In this document: positions 28,440 to 38,972 of the stretch, in pieces
Position numbering within the stretch: position 1 is the first letter of the stretch
How the letters are laid out: every line of letters starts with the position of its first letter
Source: Chara braunii
Lineage: Eukaryota > Streptophyta > Charophyceae > Charales > Characeae
DNA length: 48,606 nucleotides
Direction of reading: 5' to 3'
NCBI GenBank assembly: GCA_003427395.1
Contig: BFEA01000382.1
Location: 164,195-212,800 of the forward strand
Notes under the pieces: model-generated
Databases searched by the model: none
What the model saw: only the letters and a program-made list of their open reading frames with translations
What the model was told of the DNA's origin: nothing
Position numbers and translations under genes: made by a program

Positions 28440-29363
28440 TTAAGGGACTGCGATAAGGCCATAGCCTTCGATGACTCATAAAGTGGGAGAATCGACTTGA
28501 GGTACGCTCAGCCCGCCCAGATCCATACGATCCCTCACGTACCTTGGAAAGATAGAACCCAGTGGAAGTATGCTCAAAATGAGAAGGAAGAGATAGTGGC
28601 CTTCATCAAAGAAAAGATAAGGACGTTCGTTGCAGAAGCTTGCGAAAGTGACTGCTCCAACAAATGGTTCTTTCTGAGAAAAGGGGGTAGCAACAAATCG
28701 AGGTGGATCCAGAATCTCCAAAGGACCAACGCGGTCACTATAAGGGACGTGGGGTCCATACCTGAGGCTGATCTACTTGCAGAAGGATCGGCAGGTCGCT
28801 CGATCTACTCGATCTGCGATCTCTTCTCGGGCTATGACGAGATCCCCTTGGACTACTGAGACAGACACATGACCGCTATGCACACGCCTCTAGGGCTGGT
28901 CCAAATGATGGTGGTACCAATGGGGTGGATGAACGACGTCGCAGTATTCCAAAGAGCCATGATCGCGGTCCTCAAAGAATTCATACCGGAAAAGGTGGAG
29001 GTCTTCCTTGATGACTTCCCGATAAAAAGGTCGGTCGAACGGGACGAGACGGAGGTCTTCCCCGGGGTGAGAAAGTTCGTAGTGGACCATATGAAGGATG
29101 TCGGGGAGGTCCTTGCAAAATTAGATGACGCCAACCTTACTGTGAGTGGGGCAAAGAGCCGCTGGGGAGTGTCGTCGATCAAAATATTGGGCTTCATCTG
29201 TGACAAGGATGGGTGGAGACCCGATCCCGCGAAGTTGGAAAAATTGATGACCTGGCCGTCGCCATTAAAGTCGATAACGAAGGTTAGGCAGTTTCTAGGG
29301 GTGGTGGGCTACTGGAGGATCTTTATAAAAGCCTACAGCGAGAAGGCGGAGCCACTTAGATGA
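28440..29363 (+). pseudogene. Reverse transcriptase (Ty3/gypsy type)
   Basis: Copies element RNA into DNA. Frame 0 reads DCDKAIAFDDS, a TAA at 28479-28481, then RIDLRYAQPAQIHTIPHVPW, a fingers region, SICDLFSGYDEIPLD with the first catalytic Asp, a TGA at 28857-28859, HTPLGLVQMMVVPMGWMND, and VFLDDFPIK carrying the catalytic Asp-Asp (FLDD). The connection region follows (DDANLTVSGAKSRW, LGFICDKDGWRPDP, VRQFLGVVGYWRIFIK). It ends at a TGA (29361-29363) within the RT-RNase H join. The TGA at 28857 and the one at 29361 each replace what is probably an Arg CGA codon. Confidence 0.88.
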
Positions 29364-29861
29364 CTGCTTAGAAAAGCTGAAGGGTGGACCTGGGGAGAAG
29401 AACAGACCACGGCCATGAGAGCCCTTAAAGAAGAATTCCGCGAAGGAGGACAGATCCTAGGCGTTCCGTTCTTCGAGGACGAGGAGAACCGCCCATTTAT
29501 AGTTGCTACGGACGCTGGGCCGTGTTGCGTAGGAGGGCTTCTGTCGCAAAGAGATCAAAACGGGAAAGAGAGACCACTTCGATTCGAGAGTCGGGCCTTA
29601 AACCCTGCCGAGAGGAACTATAGCCAGTTCAAGAAAGAAGTGCTGGGAGTGTTGCACCGCCTAAAGTCCTTCCGCCACTACATTTACGGGAGACGTTTCC
29701 TCTTGAGAGTGAACCCGACCGCGGTAGCGCCTGTCCTTCAAAAGGACTTCTCGCTAACCGACCTTACTATCGCTAGATGGATGATCCATATTAGACTTTA
29801 CGATTCTAGGGTCGAGAGGATCTATGGGGCAAAAAATCAGGTCGTCGACGGGCTGTCCTGA
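29364..29861 (+). pseudogene. RNase H domain
   Basis: Same frame as the RT after a TGA. FIVATDAGPCCVGGLLSQ carries the first catalytic Asp, ALNPAERNYSQFKKEVLGVL the catalytic Glu, and FLLRVNPTAVAPVL the position where the third catalytic Asp is expected but Asn (AAC) is found. The end, GAKNQVVDGLS then TGA at 29859, is the usual ADxLSR-type border before integrase, with the Arg codon again reading TGA. Likely inactive. Confidence 0.85.
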
Positions 29862-31120
29862 CTCCCGATCCGAGAGGAGGATTATCCAAAGTTGGAGGAA
29901 GCAAGGGCAGCGATGTCCAAGGAGGAGGTGATCCAAGTGGCTGCTAACATGGCGCAAGTGGGGGTGACCATCCGGGAGGAAGATAGGAGCCCTGGAACGT
30001 TCCTCGCTAACCTTTACGACGGGAAGTACCACGACATAGGGCTATACCTAGCAGGCAGGGGGGAAGTCAACGAGGTGATTAAGAAGGAAGCGCTCGGGTA
30101 TTGCCTACGGGGAGGGCACCTCTTTAAGAGGCCTACCAAGTTTGCAATTCCCATGAGGGTGCTTTGCAATCCGGAGGAAAGGAAGGCAGTCATAGAAGAG
30201 ATGCACGACGGAGTCGTCGGAGGACATAGAGGGGTAAAAGGGACTTTTGACAAGGTCCGTAGACTCTATTGGTGGGATGGGCAATACGGAGAAGTAAAGA
30301 AGTATTGTTCGACCTGTGAGGTTTGCCAAAAGAGGGCGAAGTTCCCTACAAGGAACCCCTAGTTCCATCGCTCCCCACCGTGCCGGGCGAGAAGGTCCAC
30401 ATTGACCTAGTTACCATGCCAAAAAGGGTCGGAGGGCTTCGGTACATCATTAACGCCCGCGGCGACCTCACATGGTTTGTGGAGGCTAAGGCCATTAAGA
30501 AGAAGACGACCGAGGAGGTGAGTGACTTTCTCCTAGAATACATCGCGAGATACGGGTGTGTTGGAAAGATAGTCATGGACAGAGGATCCGAGTTCTCAAG
30601 CCAAAAGGTCAAGGTGATATTAGAGAAGGCAGGGACTAAGGCGGCCTATACAACCGCCTATAACCCCTAAAGCAACGCCCCGGTCGAGAGAGGTCACCAA
30701 ACGTTTGTGGATGCCCTAGCCAAGTGGTACAAGGGTCGCGCGGAGCAATGGCCGAAATACTTGCGCTATGCAGTTTGGGCCGACAATATCACGGTCAAAT
30801 CAAGCACATGTTATCCTCCTTATACGCTTTGGTTTGGTAGGCACTGCCCTTTGCCCATTGAATTTCACGTCGACACTTGGACGAGTGTCTCATGGAAGAC
30901 CAACATGACGAGGACTGAACTATTTGAGGCTAGGATACGACAGATATCCGAAAACCTTGACGCAGGGCTTGCCGAGGCGGGGGCGAACATCGAGAGGGAG
31001 AGAGTGAAGGAGAAAGAAAGGTGGGACAAACACCTGCGGGTCCAGCAAAAGCCAATAGGACCTAATGACCTCGTCCTGATGTATGACTCGTGCTGGAGAA
31101 AACTTGGAGCAGGAAGCTAG
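29862..31120 (+). pseudogene. Integrase: zinc-binding and catalytic core
   Basis: Inserts element DNA into the host genome. The HHCC zinc domain is visible as HDGVVGGH followed by CEVC (about 30201-30333). After a frameshift near 30340-30360 the core reads VHIDLVTMPKR (first Asp), VMDRGSEF (second Asp) and PVERGH (Glu). Counting across an intervening TAA (30668-30670) gives exactly 35 residues between the second Asp and Glu, so the D,D35E pattern is intact apart from the stop. The TAA lies where a Gln (CAA) is usual. The frame continues through WFGRHCPLPIEF to DLVLMYDSCWRK and shifts again near 31100. Confidence 0.88.
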
Positions 31121-31465
31121 CCAACAGATGGATGGGACCATACCGAGTCTTAAAGAGATTAGACGGAGGGGCGTACCTCCTTGCAGAATTGGACGGGACT
31201 AAGGTTACGGGACCCTATCGCGGGGGCCCGCCTCAAACTTTTTAGATGCAGAGAGAACTTTAGAGAGGAACCAAAAAGGAAGGGCAAGGAGGCGGTCGAC
31301 GCGGAAGCAACCGTTACCCACGAGAAAGGAGAGACTTTGAAGCAGGGAGCCTCTTTGCGGCCGCCTAAAAGGGGGTATAAGGTTCGGAAACCACCCCTGC
31401 CGAAGACCCCTACAAGGAAGAAACGACCAAGGGAGGATGGCGGTGATACCAATCAATTAGGTTAA
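31100..31465 (+). pseudogene. Integrase C-terminal region
   Basis: After a frameshift the frame reads KLANRWMGPYRVLKRLDGG and AYLLAELDGT, the GPY/F-like module of gypsy integrases. A second shift near 31225 leads to ARLKLFRCRENF and a basic tail (GYKVRKPPLPKTPTRKKRPR) ending TAA at 31463. No chromodomain was recognised. The last 160 bp of this frame are copied in the 591-bp tandem duplication. Confidence 0.75.
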
Positions 31466-32487
31466 CGCAGGTGGGTAGAAAGGAGCACTTCGAGGAAAGC
31501 CTTGAGAATCAAACGAGAGGGAGAAGAGAGGAAACGGAACAGAGAGAGGCGGGAGAAAAGAATGAGGAGAGGGAACTGGGTGTAGTGTCCCTTGGGAAAA
31601 AGGGAAGTTGTACCATAGTTGGAAGGAATATGTAACATAGTTCCAAAAGAAGGGAGATAACGGGACTGTACCATAATTAGGTGATACCTTTTAAGAACCA
31701 AGAGAGTTAAAACTTGTGTCGTGATTTAAAAAGGGATAGCAATGCAAACCAAAGGAAAGAAAATATGCTAAACGGGTATGTCAAGGGGACCGTTGGGAAA
31801 AGGCTAAGGGGCTACAGGAAAGCTCGCCGGGGACGGCGAGAATCGGGGTGTGGGCTGATTGTCGGGCGGCTGCCTACCAGCTGGATACCTCCACTAAGCA
31901 ACCGTTACCCACGAGAAAGGAGAGACTTTGAAGCAGGGAGCCTCTTTGCGGCCGCCTAAAAGGGGGTATAAGGTTCGGAAACCACCCCTGCCGAAGACCC
32001 CTACAAGGAAGAAACGACCAAGGGAGGATGGCGGTGATACCAATCAATTAGGTTAACGCAGGTGGGTAGAAAGGAGCACTTCGAGGAAAGCCTTGAGAAT
32101 CAAACGAGAGGGAGAAGAGAGGAAACGGAACAGAGAGAGGCGGGAGAAAAGAATGAGGAGAGGGAACTGGGTGTAGTGTCCCTTGGGAAAAAGGGAAGTT
32201 GTACCATAGTTGGAAGGAATATGTAACATAGTTCCAAAAGAAGGGAGATAACGGGACTGTACCATAATTAGGTGATACCTTTTAAGAACCAAGAGAGTTA
32301 AAACTTGTGTCGTGATTTAAAAAGGGATAGCAATGCAAACCAAAGGAAAGAAAATATGCTAAACGGGTATGTCAAGGGGACCGTTGGGAAAAGGCTAAGG
32401 GGCTACAGGAAAGCTCGCCGGGGACGGCGAGAATCGGGGTGTGGGCTGATTGTCGGGCGGCTGCCTACCAGCTGGATACCTCCACTA
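31306..32487 (+). repeat. 591-bp tandem duplication spanning the pol end, 3' UTR and LTR start
   Basis: AAGCAACCGTTACCCACGAG begins at about 31305 and again at about 31896; the offset is constant at 591 bp and the copies look near identical. The unit covers the end of pol, the untranslated region and the first 37 bp of an LTR (31860-31896), so a partial LTR start sits directly before the second unit. It resembles an unequal exchange or a reverse-transcription slip that joined LTR position 37 to pol. Confidence 0.92.
31466..32450 (+). other. 3' untranslated region of the giant element (within the duplication)
   Basis: GA-rich sequence with no coding support. The expected polypurine tract next to the 3' LTR is not clear-cut: GAATCGGGGTGTGGGCTGAT precedes TGTCGGG. 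Identical 79-codon minus-strand frames in both duplicate units are duplication products. Confidence 0.6.
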
Positions 32488-33997
32488 CAAAAAGAAAAAA
32501 GGTTTTTTTTGTTGTTTTTCTGGATTTCACTTGTTTCTTGTGTGTGAATGAATGTGCCAGAGGGGCTTCGAGGTTTTTTTTTTTTTTTTTGATTTGTACT
32601 AACTTTTGGATGAGCAGAGGCGATGGCCGGTACAGATGGAGCGAGCGGGGTCGAGCGGACAGCGAAAGCGTTGGGATTTTCGGGACCATGCAAAAGCAGG
32701 GGAAAAGAAAGGTGGACCTTGGGCAGTAACTTGAGAAAGACGGAAATGAAGAAGTCGGGGAGAACCAATTTTTTTCGGGTACAAGAGACGATATAGCAGC
32801 CACACGCGCACATAGCAGACGGTGATCATGCCCGAGAAAGGAATCCACAAAAGAGGGAGGAGAATTCGGAGGGTCAACGACGAGTGCCGGCAGCCGGTGG
32901 CGACCTGAGCTTGGACATGCAGACAACCACGGTCGCAGGGCTTGCAGCTGGCGCTGCCAGGCAATGGCTAGAAAATCACGGGACAGTACTCGTTTTCGGG
33001 TATCCGAACCGGCGGGGTGGTAGTACAAAGTGCAAACGGCGCTACCGAACATAGCGATCAGGCTCGCGGTGAGCGGCTTCGACGGAGGGAGGGTCACTGC
33101 TAGTAATTCCGCAGAAACCTACCAAGATGGTTGGTGTGAGGAAGCGGCCACTCCGACGCTGGGCCTACTGCACTTGGTTGAGGTAAGGCCGAATTTTTCC
33201 AAAAAAAAAGAAGGGGGCACTGGAAAAGGGTTGACACGAAGACCTAAGAGATCTCACTGAGCAGAGGTTTCTAGTATGGGGGAGGGACTCGGGAAAAGTG
33301 GGGGTAATGAATCGCCAGTTGCAACTACCAGGGACCGAGTATGATAGAAGGAAGTCGGACGAGCTACTCGAAGGCGACGAAGGAAGGACAAACGGGGAGG
33401 ATCCGATGGAACGCAGAAAGAATGAGAGGATTGGCAGAAAGAGCGAAACGGGGGATCGACCGAGGGGAAGTTGAACATAGTTGCCAATAAAGGGGAGCAG
33501 AGCGCGGCCGAACGATGTCGAGCGATGAACGAAGGAGCATCTGGTCGATTGCCCGCGCCTGGCAAAGGAAGGAGGTGTGGCCCCAACGCAAACAGCTGGA
33601 GGGGGCCAGGCTAGAAAGGGCGGGTAGCTCCTCGCCAACTGCAGGAACGGGCAGCGAAGGGATGAGCGGGACCCAAAAAGGGGGGGGCAAAAGTCGGGAA
33701 TGGAGTTGGAGTAAAATCAAGAAGAGGATGCCCTCCGACGCCTGCGAAAAACGGTTACAATTGTGCGGAAGGTACGATTTTGAAGGCGGAAAGAAGATGG
33801 ATGCGAGAACGCGCTGTGAATCCGCGCCGAAGAGGAACGGGAGATGGGATTGGCGGAGGAGGAAGGGGAGAGGATATAGCTGGGGAAACTGAGCAACAAG
33901 GCGGGAGATTGAAAATTTTGATAAATTTCGGACGAAGAACGCCGGGGCGAGGGAACAAATCGCGAAGCAAGCCATCGAAGGAGGTCCGATCGAGAAG

Positions 33998-34005
33998 TAT
34001 AAAAG
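33998..34005 (+). promoter_or_regulatory. Candidate TATA box in the 3' LTR
   Basis: TATAAAAG, counterpart of 17376-17383. In the 3' LTR such a promoter could drive read-out into the flanking DNA to the right. Confidence 0.4.
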
Positions 34006-34220
34006 GAGGAAGGGAGGATTTTCAAAAAAGGGGGGGATCGGCGCACGTACTGAGACGCACGGAACGCCCGGAGATTCGCAGTGGCGCACGACGGAGGGCG
34101 CCGATAGAGATAGAGAGGGATGAGGTTAGCGCACGTAGTAGTAGAAGCGGACGCTCGAGTTCTGCGTACGTACGGCAGGCCGGGCCTCGCAGGAAGCGAT
34201 TCCAGCAGCCAAGTTCGGCG

Positions 34221-34257
34221 AGGCGGAATGAGAGATAGATAGATAGATAGATAGATG

Positions 34258-34312
<55 letters not shown>
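34221..34312. repeat. GATA and GA microsatellite in the 3' LTR
   Basis: Five or so GATA tetramers are followed by a GA run of about 50 bp. The 5' LTR has GAGC tetramers and a short GA run at the same place. Confidence 0.9.
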
Positions 34313-35589
34313 GTTTGTTCATCGGGACGAGTCGCCATAAAAGGCTTCACAGGCGCTCGAGTTCGGGGGGATCATTCTGCAAGACAGGACGACACGCGAA
34401 GTCACGCCACTGCTCGACGTCGGAAGGGCGCGCGGCGAGCTAGCACCCGTGGTGGTAATAGCGCACGCTGGAGCTCCGCGTACGTTCAACTTGCCAAGCA
34501 TTGCAGGAAGCGGTTGAGTTTGGAGTGGCGGACCGGTGAAGAGAGGTCGAGAGGTAGAGAGAGAGAGGGAGAGAGCTAGAGAGGGAGAGAGGGAGAGAGA
34601 GATGCTCGGCGTACGAGGTCTTACCGACGGTCGACTTCGGAGGGGTCGTTCCTTGAGACGAGGCAACTCACAAGGACGTGCTTGTGCTCAAGTCTGGGAG
34701 GGCGCTCGAGGGGCTAGCGCGCGAGGTAGCTCGAGGTTGAGAATCTCGCTTTCGTCTTGCTAGCCGGTCCTCTCGGGAGACGTCGCCAGCGTTAGAGCCT
34801 GGTGTGGCGGACCGAGAGAGAGGGAAAGAGAGGGGTGTTCGAAGGCCCATCACCGGGGTCGCTCCAAAGCTTGCACCCAGAACATTCGGCCTATCACTCG
34901 AGGCGGCCTCAACGCCCGAATTTTGAGACTCACTCATTCCTGGCGGTCACTCGGCCCGACGGACCATCACCGGAGGTCATACCTGCGCCCGAGCTCGGGG
35001 TGACGAACGTTCGGTCGGACGGGCCAACAGACGGGTGCGGAACCGCGTCCGGGCTCAACGGGGGTGTTCGGGAGGTGGAGTCGCAAGGAGCATACTCTCG
35101 CATTCGGCGTGTGGGGACGGTAACCGCCGCGCCAGACGCTAAGAGGAGAGAGAGAGAGGAAGAAAGAGCGAAAGAGACGAAGAGAGGGAAGGCGAGAGAT
35201 AGTGGGGGAGAGGGAAAGCTAGAAAGAGAGAGTCGAAGGAGGCTCACCAGTCTCTCTCGGGGACAGAGAAGGGGGAAGTGAGTGAGAAAGAAAACTGAGG
35301 CCGGACTGTCGGGATAGCACTTGAGGAGGAGGGGGAGATCCTAGGGGGGAAGCCCTAGGGCGGTGCACCATAACGGGAACAGAAGGGTGTCGAAAAGAGC
35401 TTTGTCAAGAGGTCAGCCCTATGCGAGGGTCACGTCAGGCATCGAAACCGTTCTCAGTGACGGACGGAGAAAAACTCCGAGAGGGGAAGGACAAAAGGGG
35501 GGAAGCTCCTCGGGGTTCTTCGCCGGCGTCTTGACTAGTTGGTTTCCTAGCTCGAAAAAGCATATGTGATTCGGTACGGTCTGTTCGCA

Positions 35590-36480
35590 GTTCTTCGAGA
35601 GTTGGGTGATCGACCCTGTTCGGGAAAGCTCGCTGAAAAGCCTCTGTGAATTGGTGTGGGCTGAGTGCTCGAATCGGTTTGGAAAAGTTCGGTACAGTCT
35701 GAGGAAAGGTATCTGTGATTTGGAGTGGTTTGTTCGGAGTTCTGCGTTAGCTAAGTGCTCGAATCTGTTTGGAAAAGTTCGGTATAGCCTGAGGAAAAGC
35801 ATCTGTGATTTGGAGCGGTCTGTTGGGAGTTCTGCGTAAGCTAAGTGCTCGAATCTNNNNNNNNNNNNNNNNNNNNNNNNNNNNNNNNNNNNNNNNNNNN
35901 NNNNNNNNNNNNNNNNNNNNNNNNNNNNNNNNNNNNNNNNNNNNNNNNNNNNNNNNNNNNNNNNNNNNNNNNNNNNNNNNNNNNNNNNNNNNNNNNNNNN
36001 NNNNNNNNNNNNNNNNNNNNNNNNNNNNNNNNNNNNNNNNNNNNNNNNNNNAATCTGTTTGGAAAAGTTCGGTATAGCCTGAGGAAAAGCATCTGTGATT
36101 TGGAGCGGTCTGTTCGGAGTTCTGCGTAAGCTAAGTGCTCGAATCTGTTTGGAAAAGTTTGGTATAGCCTGAGGAAAAGCATCTGTGATTTGGAGCGGTC
36201 TGTTTGGAGGTCTTCGTAAGCTGAGTGCTCGAATCTGTTTGGAAAAGTTCGTTATAGTCTGAGGAAAAACACTTGTGATTTGGTGCGGTCTGTTCGGAGC
36301 TCTTAGTGAGTCGGTACTCTACTCCGTTTGGGGAAGTTCGGTATAGTCTGAAGAAAAGGCATCTGGGCGGTGTGAGTGCTTGAATCTGTTTGGGAAAGCT
36401 CGGAATAGTCTGAGGAAAAGCCTCTCAGGGATTTGGAGCGGGCTGTTTAGAGGCTCTTTTGCGGGTTGGGTGCTCGAATC
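35590..36480. repeat. 90-bp tandem array in the 3' LTR, interrupted by an assembly gap
   Basis: Units start at about 35665, 35755 and 35845, then after the gap at about 36135 and 36225, with degenerate units outside. The 195-base N run (35857-36051) is about two units long, as expected if the array was not resolved by assembly. Confidence 0.85.
35857..36051. other. Assembly gap (195 N)
   Basis: Undetermined bases inside the 90-bp array. The true length may differ, so the 3' LTR length is approximate. Confidence 0.99.
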
Positions 36481-36763
36481 AGATTGGGAAGGAAGTTACC
36501 TAGCGACTATCCACCTCTAAAACCGTGCTTCCTAGTCCGAGGGGAAGCATCTGTGATTTGGTGAGGTCTGCTCTGGGGGGGGGGGTCTTCAAGGGGTTGG
36601 GCACTCGAACCGGTCTAGGAAGGGAAGTGCTGAGAGGCCAATCCCCTCGCGAGTGTCCTTCGGGCCGGAGGCGGTGCGATTCGACAGGGGTAAGTACCAG
36701 GCCCTGGGAAGGGTCACAACGGAGCGAGGTAATCCCCCGCGTGGCCTGGGTAGTCAAGTAGCT

Positions 36764-36960
36764 CATCTGGTCTGGTCTCATCTGGTCTGGTCCGAGTCTG
36801 GTCTGAGTCTGGTCTTATCTGGTCTGGTCCGAGTTTGGTCTGAGTCTGGTTTCATCTGGTCTTGTCCGAGTCTGGTTCAGATCTGGTCTGATCTGGTCCG
36901 GCTTGGTCCGGATCTGGTCTGGTCTGATCTGGCTTGATCTGGCCTGGTCCGGTCCGATCC
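36764..36960. repeat. TCTGG/GGTCTGG minisatellite, right flank of the giant element
   Basis: About 200 bp of CATCTGG, GGTCTGG, GGTCCGAG and related units in a loose higher-order pattern (GGTCCGAGTCTGGTCTGAG-like). It begins at the end of the 3' LTR homology. The similar array left of the 5' LTR suggests insertion into a satellite, or that the satellite belongs to the element edge. Confidence 0.8.
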
Positions 36961-37787
36961 CTTCTAGTCTATTCTGGCAAATGTATGTGGCCAGGTTCGC
37001 TCGCGCCCCCACCAGCGAGCCCGGTTGGCTGTTTCAGCTGGCCAAGCTCGCATCTTCCCGCTGGTGTGCGTTGTTCCGCTCCCGCATCGACCGTTTTCCT
37101 TGGCTGTGATTTTGCGAGATGGTAGATAGGGACAGTGGGAATCTTGCCAATCCGTTCATGCACTTCGACACTTAGAGCACTGAGCAGAAATGGCATTGCA
37201 TCAACACTCGTTAGGACAGTCGAGACTCTTCACCTCGTACGCAGAGAATATCGAGCTCAACCGTGCGTTCCCGGGATTCTTCCAAGCCTTTTTCGTTAGC
37301 TGCGGCCTCGCCGGATGATAGATAGGATGGAGGAAATCCCGTTAGTCCAATCACTCGCGTTTTGATAACAGTTGGATCCCCCTTATCCGTTCCAGTTTGT
37401 CTCTCTCTCTCTCTCTCTCTCTTTCACACACACACACACACGCCTATAACCCGTGCAACTTCTTCTCATGCCCGGGGCTCGTGAACTTCTGCTTACCAGC
37501 GGCGGAGCTTTAACGTCCGCTTGCACAGGTGCCGCTAGTTCGAGCGGCTTTGCCCCTGCTTGCGCGGGCTTCTCTTGCCCGAGCTCCGCCACTCCGCGCA
37601 GCTCCCCTTCCTCGCATCAGTTCTGCACGCAAAGCTCTTTTTCTTTGCGCTGCGGATCTGCGCACGAGCTCTGCGCTATCTCGTGCACAGATCCGCTTCA
37701 CCCGCAGGTGTCCGGGATCGATCCTGGCCGCTCGTCCCACCCGCGCGCAGCTTTCCGGCTGCGTGTATCTCGTCCCCGCGTAACAGT

Positions 37788-37815
37788 CCCCCCCCCCCCC
37801 CCCCCCCCCCCCTTT

Positions 37816-37851
<36 letters not shown>
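37788..37851. repeat. Two long C homopolymers
   Basis: About 25 C (37788-37812), TTTT, then about 35 C (37817-37851). Such tracts are prone to sequencing and replication error and can form i-motif/G-quadruplex structures. Confidence 0.95.
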
Positions 37852-37852
<1 letters not shown>

Positions 37853-38899
37853 CAACAGTTTTCTTGCCCGCGCGACTTCCCGCGCGCAGCAGCTTTCCCC
37901 GCTCGGTTTCCCGCGCGCAGCAGCTTCCCCCGCGTGGCTTCCTGCGCAAGCGCTACTCTGCGCCGCTCCTTCGTCAGCTCTCCCCGCAGCTCTGCGCGCA
38001 GCGGGTCTAGCTATCGTGCTTGTCCGTTCTGCCCTCGCAGCTCCGCGCTAGCACTCTCGCTGCTATCGCGCAGCCTGTTCCTTCCCGCACGATCCTCCAA
38101 TCCTCCTTTAGCGTCTCCATTCGCTCTCCCTCTCCGTCTGTTCCCCCGCTTCCTTCTCTCACACACACACCACTCTCGTATGGTCCCCGCTGCGCTCTAC
38201 CCATCACTGTAGGAGTTGATCCCGACCACTTTCGCGGTGGGTAGCATCCAAGGTCGCATGCGAGATAAGTTGGCTCACGCATGCAGCCAAGGAACTAGCG
38301 GGCCCACCTTTCTCACTCTCTCTCTCTCTCCCCATGTCCGATCTTTTCCCTCCTCGCTGCCTTTGTTCCTCCTGGCTCATTTCCCAGGACGTCCACTAAT
38401 GCCCAACACCCTCGTTTGTGTGCAACTCACAACAGACTGTGTGAGCCCACGCTCGGGAGTCTTCCTGCCTGGGTGCACTGGTCATTCGATCGGCTCGCCT
38501 GTGTTCGCAGTACACGATGACCGCACCGTGAGTATGGGTCTTCCCGTGCGTTGATTAGTTCATCGAGTCCCTTCTTCGTGCGTGTTTGCCTGACTAGTAG
38601 TCCCGGTTCGTGCATGTTTGGAGCGCTAGCTCCGTGCCTGTATCATGCCCGCTCCCGCATCCAGGAGCGTGCATTGCAGGCCAAGCACCTTGTGCTGCCC
38701 GTCCTTCATCCGTCGATTGGATTAGCATTTGTAGTCTCGTCCACTGTGCGTGACTAGCAGGGAGAGAATCCTCCTCCTCCGCCTGCCTTTCCGTTGTTGG
38801 AGTTTGAACTTCCGCACGTGAATCAAACCCGGTTCCTGGTCCGGGTGCGCTGACCAGATCCTGTGTCCCCTCCTACTTGCTTAGTGCCCCCCCTCCCAT

Positions 38900-38972
38900 G
38901 CGTTTCTGAGCCAGCACACGTCGTGTGCCAGCCCGTGCGTTTCTGAGCCAGCCCACTCGTGTGCCAGCCCGT
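38900..38972. repeat. 37-bp tandem duplication
   Basis: GCGTTTCTGAGCCAGC begins both units (38900 and 38937), and each ends GTGTGCCAGCCCGT. Confidence 0.85.

Larger units (their letters stand above)
15839..36763 (+). mobile_element. Giant Ty3/gypsy-type LTR retrotransposon with extra 5' ORFs
   Basis: Two direct repeats of about 4.2-4.3 kb (15839-20014 and 32451-36763) flank an internal region of about 12.4 kb. A tRNA-Asp-like primer-binding site lies 3 bp after the 5' repeat. The internal order is extra ORFs, gag with zinc knuckle, aspartic protease, RT with FLDD, RNase H and an integrase with HHCC and D,D35E, which is Ty3/gypsy order. No chromodomain was recognised. The RT/RNase H style (FLDD, then a GAKS motif and WP...LGVVGYWRIFIK) reminds me of a gypsy branch common in fungi, from memory only. 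The size is at the Ogre-like extreme. Stops and frameshifts make it non-autonomous now. Confidence 0.9.
32451..36763 (+). repeat. 3' LTR of the giant element
   Basis: Starts TGTCGGGCGGCTGCC and follows the 5' LTR closely by eye, with scattered differences and microsatellite changes. It lacks the 57-bp duplication of the 5' LTR. It stops matching at GTAGTCAAGTAGCT (36763), about a dozen bases before the inferred 5' LTR end, where the TCTGG array begins. Contains the conserved TATAAAAG (33998), GATA/GA expansions, the 90-bp array and a gap. Confidence 0.88.

Noticed and set aside
37453-38010. 185-codon Ser/Pro/Cys-rich frame with long polyproline
   Set aside because: Produced by C homopolymers and CpG-rich repeats; the homopolymer length is unreliable.
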